From: Burkholderia sp. NRF60-BP8
GTDB lineage: Bacteria > Pseudomonadota > Gammaproteobacteria > Burkholderiales > Burkholderiaceae
Direction of reading: 5' to 3'
Assembly: GCF_001522585.2 (NCBI RefSeq)
Contig: NZ_CP013372.1
Location: 744,001 to 808,000, forward strand
Length of the DNA stretch: 64,000 nucleotides
Shown: piece after piece, positions 24,869 to 32,538 of the stretch
How positions within the stretch are numbered: the first letter of the stretch is position 1
How the letters are laid out: the number at the start of each line of letters is the position of its first letter
Translations under genes and position numbers: made by a program
Notes under the pieces: model-generated
Databases searched by the model: none
The model's input: only the letters and a program-made list of their open reading frames with translations
What the model was told of the DNA's origin: nothing

Positions 24869-25450
24869 ATGACGCTGACCCGCGACTCCCTGCTGACGCT
24901 CGAAGCGTACGCGAAGATCCGCAAGGCCGAACACGCGCGGCTCGTCGCGTACAAGCGCCGCCGCGCGGTGGCGCTCGGCAATCACCTGCGTTTCCTGTTC
25001 GAGGACGAGACGACGATCCGCTACCAGATCCACGAGATGCTGCACATCGAGAAGATCTTCGACGAAGCCGGCATCGCAGCGGAGCTCGACGCGTATCTGC
25101 CGCTGGTGCCCGACGGCACCAACCTGAAGGCGACGATGCAGATCGAGTACGAGCACGAGGTCGAACGGCGCGCGGCGCTCGCGCGGCTGATCGGGGTCGA
25201 GGATCGCGTGTACCTGCGGGTCGACGGGCACGCGAGCGTCTACGCGATCGCCGACGAGGATCTCGAGCGCGACAACGCCCAGAAAACGTCGGCCGTGCAC
25301 TTCGTCCGCTTCGAGTTCGATGCGCCGATGCGCGCCGCGCTCAAGGGCGGGGCGGCGCTGTCGATCGGCTGCGATCATCCGGCCTATACGATGCCGCCGC
25401 AGCGCATCGACGCGGACGTGGCCGCGGCGCTGGCCGGCGATCTGCGCTGA
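24869..25450 (+). CDS. DUF3501 family protein
   Basis: A 193-residue soluble protein of the DUF3501 family. The conserved N-terminal stretch YAKIRKAEHARLVAYKRRRA is followed by FLFEDETTIRYQIHEMLH, both strongly typical of this family, and it keeps HFVRFEF and IGCDHPAY. No known enzymatic motif. The family almost always lies beside the same rubrerythrin and Fe-S genes, so a role in that redox complex is inferred. The gap to the Fe-S gene is 62 bp, and a terminator follows 12 bases after the stop. Confidence 0.85.
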   Translation: MTLTRDSLLTLEAYAKIRKAEHARLVAYKRRRAVALGNHLRFLFEDETTIRYQIHEMLHIEKIFDEAGIAAELDAYLPLVPDGTNLKATMQIEYEHEVERRAALARLIGVEDRVYLRVDGHASVYAIADEDLERDNAQKTSAVHFVRFEFDAPMRAALKGGAALSIGCDHPAYTMPPQRIDADVAAALAGDLR

Positions 25451-25461
25451 GCCGGCGCCCA

Positions 25462-25484
25462 CGGCGCCTGGCGGCGCCGCTTTT
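25462..25484 (+). terminator. Intrinsic terminator of the rubrerythrin operon
   Basis: A perfect 7-bp stem CGGCGCC / GGCGCCG with loop TGGC is followed by CTTTT. It lies 12 bases past the DUF3501 stop. Confidence 0.75.
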
Positions 25485-25667
25485 CCGTTCCGACCCGAAA
25501 CGGGCGCGCCGCAACGCCGCGGCGCGGCCGCTCGCCCGTTGCCCCGGAAATGTAACAACCGTGACGGATTTGCATGCGGGGACACAGTGGGCGCGCCGCG
25601 TCAGCGTATTTTCATTACTCGCAGAGAAACAATAAAAAGATTGTGCATGGAGATAATTCGATCCCCT

Positions 25668-25731
25668 GTAAATCGAATGATTTACCGATTCGTGAATATC
25701 TTGTTACGAATTTTCCCCTGATTTACCGATT
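25668..25731. repeat. Repeated GATTTACCGATT / GTAAATC elements
   Basis: GTAAATC-GAAT-GATTTAC is a perfect 7-4-7 palindrome (25668-25685). The 12-mer GATTTACCGATT occurs at 25679-25690 and again at 25720-25731, offset by 41 bp, about four helical turns. This looks like a cooperative operator for a DNA-binding protein, perhaps the DUF4096 protein encoded downstream. Function is inferred. Confidence 0.5.
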
Positions 25732-25937
25732 TCGGGAAGCCATTCCGCGGAGTGTCGCGGATGGGGCCGGAGCAGACCGCAACGGCCCGTTTCACGGCAT
25801 TCTTCAGACGCTGTGGAGCCCCGCCAGACGGGCCTTTGCAGCCGCCGGCATAAAGATCTCGCAAAAAAATTCAAGCGTAAATGGATTGCTCGCCCATGGC
25901 AGGTTGTTTCAGTGCGTAACATTAAGTCATTGTCATA

Positions 25938-25965
25938 TTGAGATAAACCCTGAGGATGGTATGCT
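25938..25965 (+). promoter_or_regulatory. Candidate extended -10 promoter of the DUF4096 gene
   Basis: TTGAGA, 16 bp, then TATGCT preceded by TGG, an extended -10 context (TGnTATGCT). It lies about 200 bp before the gene, implying a 5' leader of about 190 bases. Confidence 0.45.
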
Positions 25966-26162
25966 TCGTGCACAAAAATTCCCACATTGGAGTGAGACCG
26001 CGATTTGTGCGCCATTGCCGGGAATCGCGGCACCGTGAAAGTGCGGTGTCGCCCGGTATGCACAACGCCGGATAACCATAATGTGCAACCTGGCCGCCCC
26101 GCGACGTGTCGCGACGGCGCCGCCAATCGCAGCCCCGGCCTGGCTGCGTGGAGAGATCGACT

Positions 26163-27104
26163 ATGTTCTTCGATGAGCTTAACGATGAAGAGTGGTTTCG
26201 CCTTTCAGCGCTGATCGCCGATGAACCCATCCGGCTGAACCGTCGCGGGCGTCCGCGCGCCGAACCGCGCGTCGTCGCCAACGCGGTGCTCTGGATCCTG
26301 ACGACCGGGGAAGCCTGGTCAAAGCTGCCCGGTCGCTATCCATCCGGGCCGACGTGCCGCCGCCGCTACGAAGAGTGGCTCGCGAACGGCACGCTGCTGA
26401 AGATGATCGACGTGCTGACCCAGTTCAGCGGGCGCACGTTCGCGTATATCCCGCCGCCGCCCGTCGCGGTCGCGCCGGCCCGCCGCGCGGAGCCCGTGCC
26501 CGACAACGACCGTTTGCGCGGCGTGTTCTGGCAAAACCCCGAGTCGTGGCAATTGCCGGTTGCGCAGGCAAACGTTTGGCCGGGCGAGGGTGCGTCGCTG
26601 AGCACGATGCGGGACGACCAGGTGGACGGCCGCTCCGGCGTGTCGTTCACGGTGCCCGGCGCGCCGGCCGCGGAACTGCGCCATGTGCGGGCGTCGGCGG
26701 CGAGCTTCGCCGCGGCCGAGCCGCAGGTCGACGAGTATCGCGGCTATACGATCAGCGGGATCGCGCAGCCCGTGCAGAACCTGATGTATCGCGCGTGGGC
26801 CGAGATCTCGCAGGACGACCGGCGCGTCGAGCGCTCGGGCCTGATCGGCCCGCGCTTCACCGACGCCGAGGAAGCCGAGCAGTACGCGCTCGACTGGGCG
26901 CGCCAGTGGATCGATCGCCACGGTGCAAGCGACGCGCCGGCGCGCGAGCCGCAGGGCGAAGTGCTGGCCGGTTTGTCGGCGCTGGCGCGCGCGGAGTCGG
27001 ACATCAAGCGCTTCATCGCCGAGCGTCGCGCGGGCGCGTTGTCGGAAAGCCGCAACGATCCCGTGCAGTCGGAACGTCGCGAATACGAGTACCGCGTGGG
27101 CTGA
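26163..27104 (+). CDS. DUF4096 transposase-derived DNA-binding protein with novel C-terminus
   Basis: A 313-residue protein. Residues about 1-85 match the N-terminal DNA-binding domain of IS5/IS4-type transposases (DUF4096): FFDELNDEEWFRLSALI, RRGRPRAEPRVVANAVLWIL, TTGEAWSKLPGRYPSG and RRYEEWLANGTLLKMI. The DDE catalytic domain that should follow is absent. Instead there is a proline-rich linker (YIPPPPVAVAPARRAEPVP), a spacer, and a separate module near 200-260 (YRGYTISGIAQPVQNLMYRA, GLIGPRFTDAEEAEQYALDW). No inverted terminal repeats flank the gene. GGAGAG sits before the ATG. I infer a domesticated transposase acting as a regulator; it converges on bceA, so control of the exopolysaccharide cluster is plausible but untested. 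Confidence 0.8.
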   Translation: MFFDELNDEEWFRLSALIADEPIRLNRRGRPRAEPRVVANAVLWILTTGEAWSKLPGRYPSGPTCRRRYEEWLANGTLLKMIDVLTQFSGRTFAYIPPPPVAVAPARRAEPVPDNDRLRGVFWQNPESWQLPVAQANVWPGEGASLSTMRDDQVDGRSGVSFTVPGAPAAELRHVRASAASFAAAEPQVDEYRGYTISGIAQPVQNLMYRAWAEISQDDRRVERSGLIGPRFTDAEEAEQYALDWARQWIDRHGASDAPAREPQGEVLAGLSALARAESDIKRFIAERRAGALSESRNDPVQSERREYEYRVG

Positions 27105-27121
27105 TCGCCGTTTCCGTGCCA

Positions 27122-27155
27122 CGCGCGGGCCGTCGTGCGCCACGACGCCCGCGCG
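27122..27155. terminator. Strong hairpin between the DUF4096 gene and bceA
   Basis: CGCGCGGGC-CGTCGTG pairs with CACGACG-CCCGCGCG around the loop CGC, with one bulged C, giving about 15 paired bases. It lies between convergent stop codons, with no U-tract. Confidence 0.5.
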
Positions 27156-27198
27156 CCAGTCCGGTGTCTCCTTCGGTGTCTCCATGTCTGCCTCGCCC

Positions 27199-27226
27199 GG
27201 GCGCCGCTGTCGAGGCGGCGCCCTTT
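27199..27226 (+). terminator. Intrinsic terminator of the DUF4096 gene
   Basis: GGGCGCCGC pairs perfectly with GCGGCGCCC around a seven-base loop and is followed by TTT. It is about 95 bases after the DUF4096 stop and protects the convergent bceA gene from read-through. Confidence 0.65.
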
Positions 27227-27245
27227 CGTGCATGACGGCGCCGCG

Positions 27246-28772
27246 TTACTGTCTGCCGTAGGTATCGTCGAAGCGGACGATGTCGTCCTCGCCGAGATAC
27301 GCGCCCGACTGCACTTCGATCAGCTCGAGCGGCATCTTGCCCGGGTTCTCCAGGCGATGCGATACGCCGAGCGGAATATACGTCGATTCGTTTTCGGACA
27401 GCAGGAACGTTTCGTCGCCGCGCGTGATGCGCGCGGTGCCGCGCACGACGATCCAGTGCTCGGCGCGGTGGTGGTGCATCTGCAGCGACAGTTGCGCGCC
27501 CGGCTTCACGACGATGCGTTTCACCTGGAAGCGCTCGCCCATGTCGACCGAGTCGTAGTGGCCCCACGGACGATGCACCTTGCGGTGGTCGGTCGCTTCG
27601 GAGCCCTGTCGCGCCTTGATGTGCCCGACGATCTTCTTCACGTCCTGCACGCGCGATTTGTCCGCGACGAGCACGGCGTCGGGCGTTTCGACGACGACCA
27701 GGTTCTGCGTGCCGACGCAGGCGACGAGCCGGCTTTCCGAGTGCGCGAACGTCGATTCGGCGCCTTCGAACAGCACGTGGCCGCGGCCGACGTTGCCGGT
27801 TTCGTCCTTCGGCGAGATCTGCCAGATCGCATCCCACGAGCCGACGTCCGACCAGCCCGCGTCGAGCGGCACGACGACGCTCTCGCACAGTTGCGGCTGG
27901 CTCGCGAGCGGTTCCATCACCGCGTAGTCGATCGAGTTCGACGGCGACGCGGCGAATGCGTCGCGATCGACGCGGAAGAAGTCGCCGTCTTCCTTGCCCT
28001 GCGCCACGGCCTGTTCGCAGGCCGCGTAGATCGCGGGCTCGAGCTGCCGGATCGCCTTGAGCCAGACCGACGCGCGCACGATGAAGATCCCGCTGTTCCA
28101 CCAGTATTCGCCCGACGCGACGTACTGCTGCGCGAGTTCGAGGTGCGGCTTCTCGACGAAACGGTCGAGGCGGCGTACGTCGAGGGGGCCGGTTGCGGCG
28201 TCGCCGAGCGGCGCGCCGACGCGGATGTAGCCGTAGCCGGTTTCCGCGTGCTTCGGCACGATGCCCATCGTCGCGATCTTGCCTTGCGCGGCGCAGTGCA
28301 CGCCGGCCGCGACGGCCGCGTGAAAGCGCGGCACGTCCGCGACCGCATGGTCGGCCGGCATCACGGTCATCACCGCGTCGTTGCCGCCGGCGACGAGCCG
28401 CAGCGCGGCGAGCGTCAGCGCGGGCGCAGTGTCGCGACCGAGCGGCTCGAGCATGATCGTCGCGTGCTTGGCCGTCAGGCGCAGTTGCTCGGCGGTCGTG
28501 AAGCGGTGATCTTCCCCGCAGACGATCAGCACGTCGTCGTTGAGCGGATGATCGGCCGTCAGGCCGTCGAGGCGCAGCGCGGTGGACTGCAGCAGCGAGT
28601 GATCGCCGAGCAGGCCGATCAGCTGTTTCGGAAAACGCTCGCGCGACATCGGCCACAGGCGCGTGCCGGAACCGCCGGCGAGAATCACGGGCTGCACGGC
28701 GAGACGCGTGCCGGCCGCGGGGGCGGCGGAAGTAGAAGGGCGCGTTTCGGCGGCCACTGCCGGAGCATTCAT
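27246..28772 (-). CDS. bceA: Bifunctional phosphomannose isomerase / mannose-1-P guanylyltransferase
   Basis: BceA supplies GDP-mannose, the precursor of mannose and rhamnose units in cepacian. The 508-residue protein is a type II PMI-GMP fusion. The nucleotidyl-transfer motif GGSGTRLWPMSRERFPKQ is at about 33-50, FVEKPHLE lies near 210, and the C-terminal cupin isomerase motif is near 428-438 (QMHHHRAEHW). The start at 28772 was chosen because GGAGAG precedes it. It is read away from bceB, across a 431-bp regulatory gap, and converges on the DUF4096 gene. The N-terminus has an extra Ala/Pro-rich stretch of about 25 residues. Confidence 0.95.
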   Translation of the reverse strand: MNAPAVAAETRPSTSAAPAAGTRLAVQPVILAGGSGTRLWPMSRERFPKQLIGLLGDHSLLQSTALRLDGLTADHPLNDDVLIVCGEDHRFTTAEQLRLTAKHATIMLEPLGRDTAPALTLAALRLVAGGNDAVMTVMPADHAVADVPRFHAAVAAGVHCAAQGKIATMGIVPKHAETGYGYIRVGAPLGDAATGPLDVRRLDRFVEKPHLELAQQYVASGEYWWNSGIFIVRASVWLKAIRQLEPAIYAACEQAVAQGKEDGDFFRVDRDAFAASPSNSIDYAVMEPLASQPQLCESVVVPLDAGWSDVGSWDAIWQISPKDETGNVGRGHVLFEGAESTFAHSESRLVACVGTQNLVVVETPDAVLVADKSRVQDVKKIVGHIKARQGSEATDHRKVHRPWGHYDSVDMGERFQVKRIVVKPGAQLSLQMHHHRAEHWIVVRGTARITRGDETFLLSENESTYIPLGVSHRLENPGKMPLELIEVQSGAYLGEDDIVRFDDTYGRQ

Positions 28773-29203
28773 GATGACACTCTCCACGGTTGAAGTCGGT
28801 GCCTGTCGTTGTAGCATGAAGTAAATCGACAATAAAACCGGACCCAATGCCGGATATCCGTCAGGCATGCGTACGGAAGAATTTTCCGCGATAGCGCCGG
28901 CCGGAAATAAAAAAATAAAAAATAATTCCGGGCGCCGGCCGGACACGACCGCCCGCAAAGGGCGGCCGGGAAGCGTAAAGATTCCGAAAAAATCTCCGTT
29001 CCCGACCGATTCGGGAAAACCTGCCGATTTAATTAAAAAAGATCGCGGCAAGAATTTCCGATTATTTTTCGAAATACTTGTGCGCTTGAGGAGGAATTTT
29101 CTTGTCGCTTCAATAGCGTCATGCAACGTTTGAATCGAATGCGCGGCATGGGCTGCGCAAGGCGCTGTTCGGCAAACGCCTGTTCAAAGAAGAGGAAACA
29201 GAC
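28773..29203. promoter_or_regulatory. bceA-bceB divergent regulatory region
   Basis: 431 bp, AT-rich in places. It holds six TTCCG/CGGAA elements: CGGAA at 28874, TTCCG at 28884, CGGAA at 28902, TTCCG at 28926, 28982 and 29056. There are also the perfect palindrome CGGATATCCG (28851-28860) and the inverted repeat TTCCCGA-N5-TCGGGAA (28999-29017). An A-rich run lies at 28906-28925 and a hairpin CCGCCC/GGGCGG at 28949-28965. Such a region should bind several regulators; no unambiguous -35/-10 pair could be fixed on either side. Confidence 0.7.
29145..29158 (+). promoter_or_regulatory. Weak sigma-54-like element before bceB
   Basis: GGCATGGGCTGCGC has GG and GC separated by exactly 10 bases, as in -24/-12 promoters, and shares GGCA and the following G with the consensus, but lacks the TT of TTGC. 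It would start transcription near 29170. Kept because sigma-54 regulators control exopolysaccharide in this genus; it may be chance. Confidence 0.25.
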
Positions 29204-30577
29204 ATGTTGAGCGTGCTGGCGAGAGTCATCGATATCGCGATGGTCGTGACGGGTGCGCTGATCGCGGCCGCGTTGCACGACGGCAGCATCGGGCTCAGCG
29301 ACCTGCAGCGCACGACGGTGCTGTTCGACTGCCTGCTGGTCGTCGTGTTCTTTCCGGCCGTCGGCATCTACCAGTCGTGGCGCGGCAAGCGTCTCGTCGG
29401 GCTGGTGGTCCGCGTTGCGTTCGCGTGGCTCGCCGTGGAGCTCGCGGGCATCCTGCTGAGTTTCAGCTTTCACCAGTCGGGCGACCTGTCGCGGCTGTGG
29501 CTGGGTTACTGGGCGCTCGCGACGACGGCGCTGCTCGCGGGCTCGAAAGCCTGCGTGCACGTGGTGCTGCGGCAATTGCGCCGCGGCGGCTACAACCTGA
29601 AGGCGGTCGCGATCGTCGGCGGCACGCCGGCGGCACGGCGGCTGATCGCGCAGATGCGGGCGCGGCCGGAAGCCGGCTTCAACCCGGTGTGCGTGTACGA
29701 CGAAAGCGAGGCGCCGGGCGAAGTCGCGCTCGACGACGTGCGTATCGAGCGGCAGTTCGAATCGCTGGTGTGGCTGGTGCGCAGCCGCGCGATCAGCGAG
29801 CTGTGGCTCACGCTGCCGATCACGGAGGAGCGTCGGATTCACGAGATCGTGACGGTGTTCCGCCACGACTTCGTGAACATCCGCTTCATTCCGGACGTGC
29901 GCACGCTGTCGTTCTTCAACCAGGAAGTGGTCGAGGTGCTCGGCGTGCCGGCGATCAATCTCGCGGCGTCGCCGATCACCGACGTGCGGATCCTGCCGAA
30001 GTTCGTGTTCGACCGGCTGTTCGCGCTGGCGGCGCTCACGGCGCTCGCGCCGGTGATGGTGCTGATCGCGGCCCTGATCAAGCTGACCTCGCGCGGGCCG
30101 GTGTTCTTTCGGCAAAAGCGCAAGGGCATCGACGGGCACGAGTTCGAGATCTACAAGTTTCGCTCGATGAAGGTGCATCAGGAAGTGGCCGGGCAGGTCA
30201 CGCAGGCAACGAAGAACGACTCGCGCGTGACGCCGGTCGGCCGGTTCCTGCGGCGCACGAGCCTCGACGAGCTGCCGCAGTTCATCAACGTGCTGAAGGG
30301 CGAGATGTCGGTGGTGGGCCCGCGCCCGCATGCGCTCGCGCACGACGACATCTACAAGGATCTGGTCAAGGGCTACATGTTCCGCTACCGGATCAAGCCG
30401 GGCATCACCGGGTGGGCGCAGATCAACGGCTTTCGCGGCGAGACCGACCAGATCGAGAAGATGATGGGCCGCGTGAAGCTCGACCTGTACTACATGCAGA
30501 ACTGGTCGTTCTGGCTCGACATCAAGATCGTCGTGCTGACGCTGTGGAAAGGCTTCACCGGCAGCAACGCGTACTGA
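29204..30577 (+). CDS. bceB: Undecaprenyl-phosphate glucose phosphotransferase (repeat-unit initiation)
   Basis: BceB transfers glucose-1-phosphate from UDP-glucose to undecaprenyl phosphate, the first step of cepacian repeat-unit assembly at the inner membrane. In the 457 residues, four hydrophobic segments lie in the first 120, a nucleotide-binding-like CoA-binding domain follows, and then the polyprenol phosphosugar transferase catalytic domain from about 265 with one membrane helix ([20 protein letters not shown]), IYKFRSM near 318 and [20 protein letters not shown] with PRPH. It has the usual length and motifs of WcaJ/BceB proteins. GAGGAAACAGAC precedes the ATG. It heads the bceB-bceK operon. 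Confidence 0.94.
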   Translation: MLSVLARVIDIAMVVTGALIAAALHDGSIGLSDLQRTTVLFDCLLVVVFFPAVGIYQSWRGKRLVGLVVRVAFAWLAVELAGILLSFSFHQSGDLSRLWLGYWALATTALLAGSKACVHVVLRQLRRGGYNLKAVAIVGGTPAARRLIAQMRARPEAGFNPVCVYDESEAPGEVALDDVRIERQFESLVWLVRSRAISELWLTLPITEERRIHEIVTVFRHDFVNIRFIPDVRTLSFFNQEVVEVLGVPAINLAASPITDVRILPKFVFDRLFALAALTALAPVMVLIAALIKLTSRGPVFFRQKRKGIDGHEFEIYKFRSMKVHQEVAGQVTQATKNDSRVTPVGRFLRRTSLDELPQFINVLKGEMSVVGPRPHALAHDDIYKDLVKGYMFRYRIKPGITGWAQINGFRGETDQIEKMMGRVKLDLYYMQNWSFWLDIKIVVLTLWKGFTGSNAY

Positions 30578-30651
30578 CACCGACGCGCCGCGTCACGCAG
30601 GCATTCCGGTTTTCCGAATTTCGAATCATTGGTCAAGGGGTCCGACACATC

Positions 30652-32064
30652 ATGAATCTGACTATCATCGGCAGCGGTTACGTAGGGCTTGTCACCGGCG
30701 CCTGTCTCGCCGACATCGGGCACGACGTGTTTTGTCTCGACGTCGACCAGGCAAAGATCGACATCCTGAACGACGGCGGCGTGCCGATCCACGAGCCGGG
30801 CCTGAAGGAAGTGATCGCGCGCAACCGCTCGGCCGGCCGCCTGCGCTTCTCGACCGACGTCGAGGCCGCGGTCGCGCACGGCGACGTGCAGTTCATCGCG
30901 GTCGGCACGCCGCCCGACGAGGACGGCTCGGCCGACCTGCAATACGTGCTCGCGGCGGCGCGCAACATCGGCCGCTACATGACCGGCTTCAAGGTGATCG
31001 TCGACAAGTCGACGGTGCCGGTCGGCACGGCCGAGCGCGTGCGCGCGGCGGTCGCCGAGGAGCTCGCGAAGCGCGGCGGCGACCAGATGTTCTCGGTCGT
31101 GTCGAATCCGGAATTCCTGAAGGAAGGCGCGGCCGTCGACGATTTCACGCGGCCGGACCGCATCGTGATCGGCTGCGACGACGACGTGCCGGGCGAGCGC
31201 GCCCGCGAGCTGATGAAGAAGCTCTACGCGCCGTTCAACCGCAATCACGAGCGCACACTGTACATGGACGTGCGTTCGGCCGAGTTCACGAAATACGCGG
31301 CGAACGCGATGCTCGCGACGCGCATCTCGTTCATGAACGAACTGGCGAACCTCGCCGACCGCTTCGGCGCGGACATCGAGGCCGTGCGCCGCGGGATCGG
31401 CTCCGATCCGCGCATCGGCTACCACTTCCTGTATGCCGGCTGCGGCTACGGCGGCTCGTGCTTCCCGAAGGACGTCGAGGCGCTGATCCGCACCGCCGAC
31501 GAGCACGGCCAGTCGCTGCAGATCCTGAAGGCGGTGTCGTCGGTCAACGCGACGCAAAAGCGCGTGCTCGCCGACAAGATCGTCGCGCGTTTCGGCGAGG
31601 ACCTGACCGGCCGCACGTTCGCGCTGTGGGGCCTCGCGTTCAAGCCGAACACCGACGACATGCGCGAGGCGCCGAGCCGCGAGTTGATCGCCGAGCTGCT
31701 GTCGCGCGGCGCGCGCGTCGCCGCCTACGACCCGGTCGCGCAGCAGGAAGCGCGCCGCGTGATCGCGCTCGATCTCGCCGATCACCCGAGCTGGCTCGAG
31801 CGCCTGACCTTCGTCGACGACGAGGCGCAGGCCGCGCGAGACGCCGACGCGCTCGTGATCGTCACCGAATGGAAGGCGTTCAAGAGCCCCGACTTCGTCG
31901 CGCTCGGCCGCCTGTGGAAGACGCCCGTGATCTTCGACGGCCGCAACCTGTACGAGCCGGAGACGATGAGCGAGCAGGGCATCGAGTACCACCCGATCGG
32001 CCGGCCGGGCTCGCGCCAGGCCGTCGCCGCCCGCGTGCCGGGCGCCGTGCGCGCCGGCGCGTAA
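30652..32064 (+). CDS. bceC: UDP-glucose 6-dehydrogenase
   Basis: BceC oxidises UDP-glucose to UDP-glucuronic acid with NAD, the source of the glucuronic acid of cepacian. The 470-residue protein begins with the NAD motif [10 protein letters not shown] (about 8-17). The catalytic Cys is in [11 protein letters not shown] at residue 270. Other family features are [13 protein letters not shown] and [16 protein letters not shown]. In related strains the enzyme is controlled by tyrosine phosphorylation through BceF and BceD. The start follows AAGGGG. There are 74 bp to the bceB stop. Confidence 0.96.
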   Translation: MNLTIIGSGYVGLVTGACLADIGHDVFCLDVDQAKIDILNDGGVPIHEPGLKEVIARNRSAGRLRFSTDVEAAVAHGDVQFIAVGTPPDEDGSADLQYVLAAARNIGRYMTGFKVIVDKSTVPVGTAERVRAAVAEELAKRGGDQMFSVVSNPEFLKEGAAVDDFTRPDRIVIGCDDDVPGERARELMKKLYAPFNRNHERTLYMDVRSAEFTKYAANAMLATRISFMNELANLADRFGADIEAVRRGIGSDPRIGYHFLYAGCGYGGSCFPKDVEALIRTADEHGQSLQILKAVSSVNATQKRVLADKIVARFGEDLTGRTFALWGLAFKPNTDDMREAPSRELIAELLSRGARVAAYDPVAQQEARRVIALDLADHPSWLERLTFVDDEAQAARDADALVIVTEWKAFKSPDFVALGRLWKTPVIFDGRNLYEPETMSEQGIEYHPIGRPGSRQAVAARVPGAVRAGA

Positions 32065-32094
32065 CCCGTTTTCCGTCACTCGTTACGAGACGCC

Positions 32095-32538
32095 ATGTTC
32101 CGGAACATCCTGATCGTCTGCCACGCGAACGTCTGCCGCAGCCCGGCGGCGGAAATGCTGTTCAAGTCGCACGCCGCGTCGCGCGGCGGCCCGCGCCCGA
32201 CGTTCCATTCGGCCGGCGTGCACGCGAACGACGGCGACGGCATCGATCCGGTGATGCGGAAACTGCTGGCCGAGCGGGGCGTCGATGCGACGACCCATCG
32301 CTCGCGGCGGCTGTCGCGCCGGATCGTGCGCGACGCCGACCTGATTCTCGTCAGCGAGCGCGATCAGATCAAGGCCGTCGAATCGGTCGATCCGTTCGCG
32401 CGCGGCAAGGTCCACCTGCTGGGCAAGTGGGAGGACGCCGAGATCGCGGACCCGCATGGCGGCCCCGAGGCCGACTATCGCGAGAGCTACTCATTGATCG
32501 AACGTCTGGTTCAAGGATGGCTGCAAAAACTATGCTGA
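32095..32538 (+). CDS. bceD: Low-molecular-weight protein tyrosine phosphatase
   Basis: BceD dephosphorylates tyrosine residues, with the autokinase BceF the expected substrate. The 147-residue protein has the active-site loop CHANVCRS with Cys9 and Arg15, and the general acid Asp119 in ADPHGG. Length and motifs are those of Wzb-type phosphatases. Its last bases overlap the start of bceE, so the two are translationally coupled. The ribosome-binding site is weak (ACGAGACG). Confidence 0.95.
   Translation: MFRNILIVCHANVCRSPAAEMLFKSHAASRGGPRPTFHSAGVHANDGDGIDPVMRKLLAERGVDATTHRSRRLSRRIVRDADLILVSERDQIKAVESVDPFARGKVHLLGKWEDAEIADPHGGPEADYRESYSLIERLVQGWLQKLC

Larger units (their letters stand above)
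25451..26162. other. AT-rich intergenic region upstream of the DUF4096 gene
   Basis: 712 bp. Apart from the terminator at the left, the part from about 25590 to 26060 is visibly poorer in G+C than the neighbouring genes. It carries repeated GATTTACCGATT elements and an extended -10 promoter (listed separately). Reading frames here have no codon bias or ribosome-binding site. The composition suggests a long regulatory region or a remnant of acquired DNA. Confidence 0.6.

Noticed and set aside
25574..26038. A 154-codon frame in the AT-rich gap before the DUF4096 gene
   Set aside because: No ribosome-binding site, no codon bias and no recognisable sequence; it crosses the repeat array and the candidate promoter.
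26106..27104. A complete IS5-type insertion sequence
   Set aside because: The DDE catalytic domain is missing, and no terminal inverted repeats or target duplications flank the gene.
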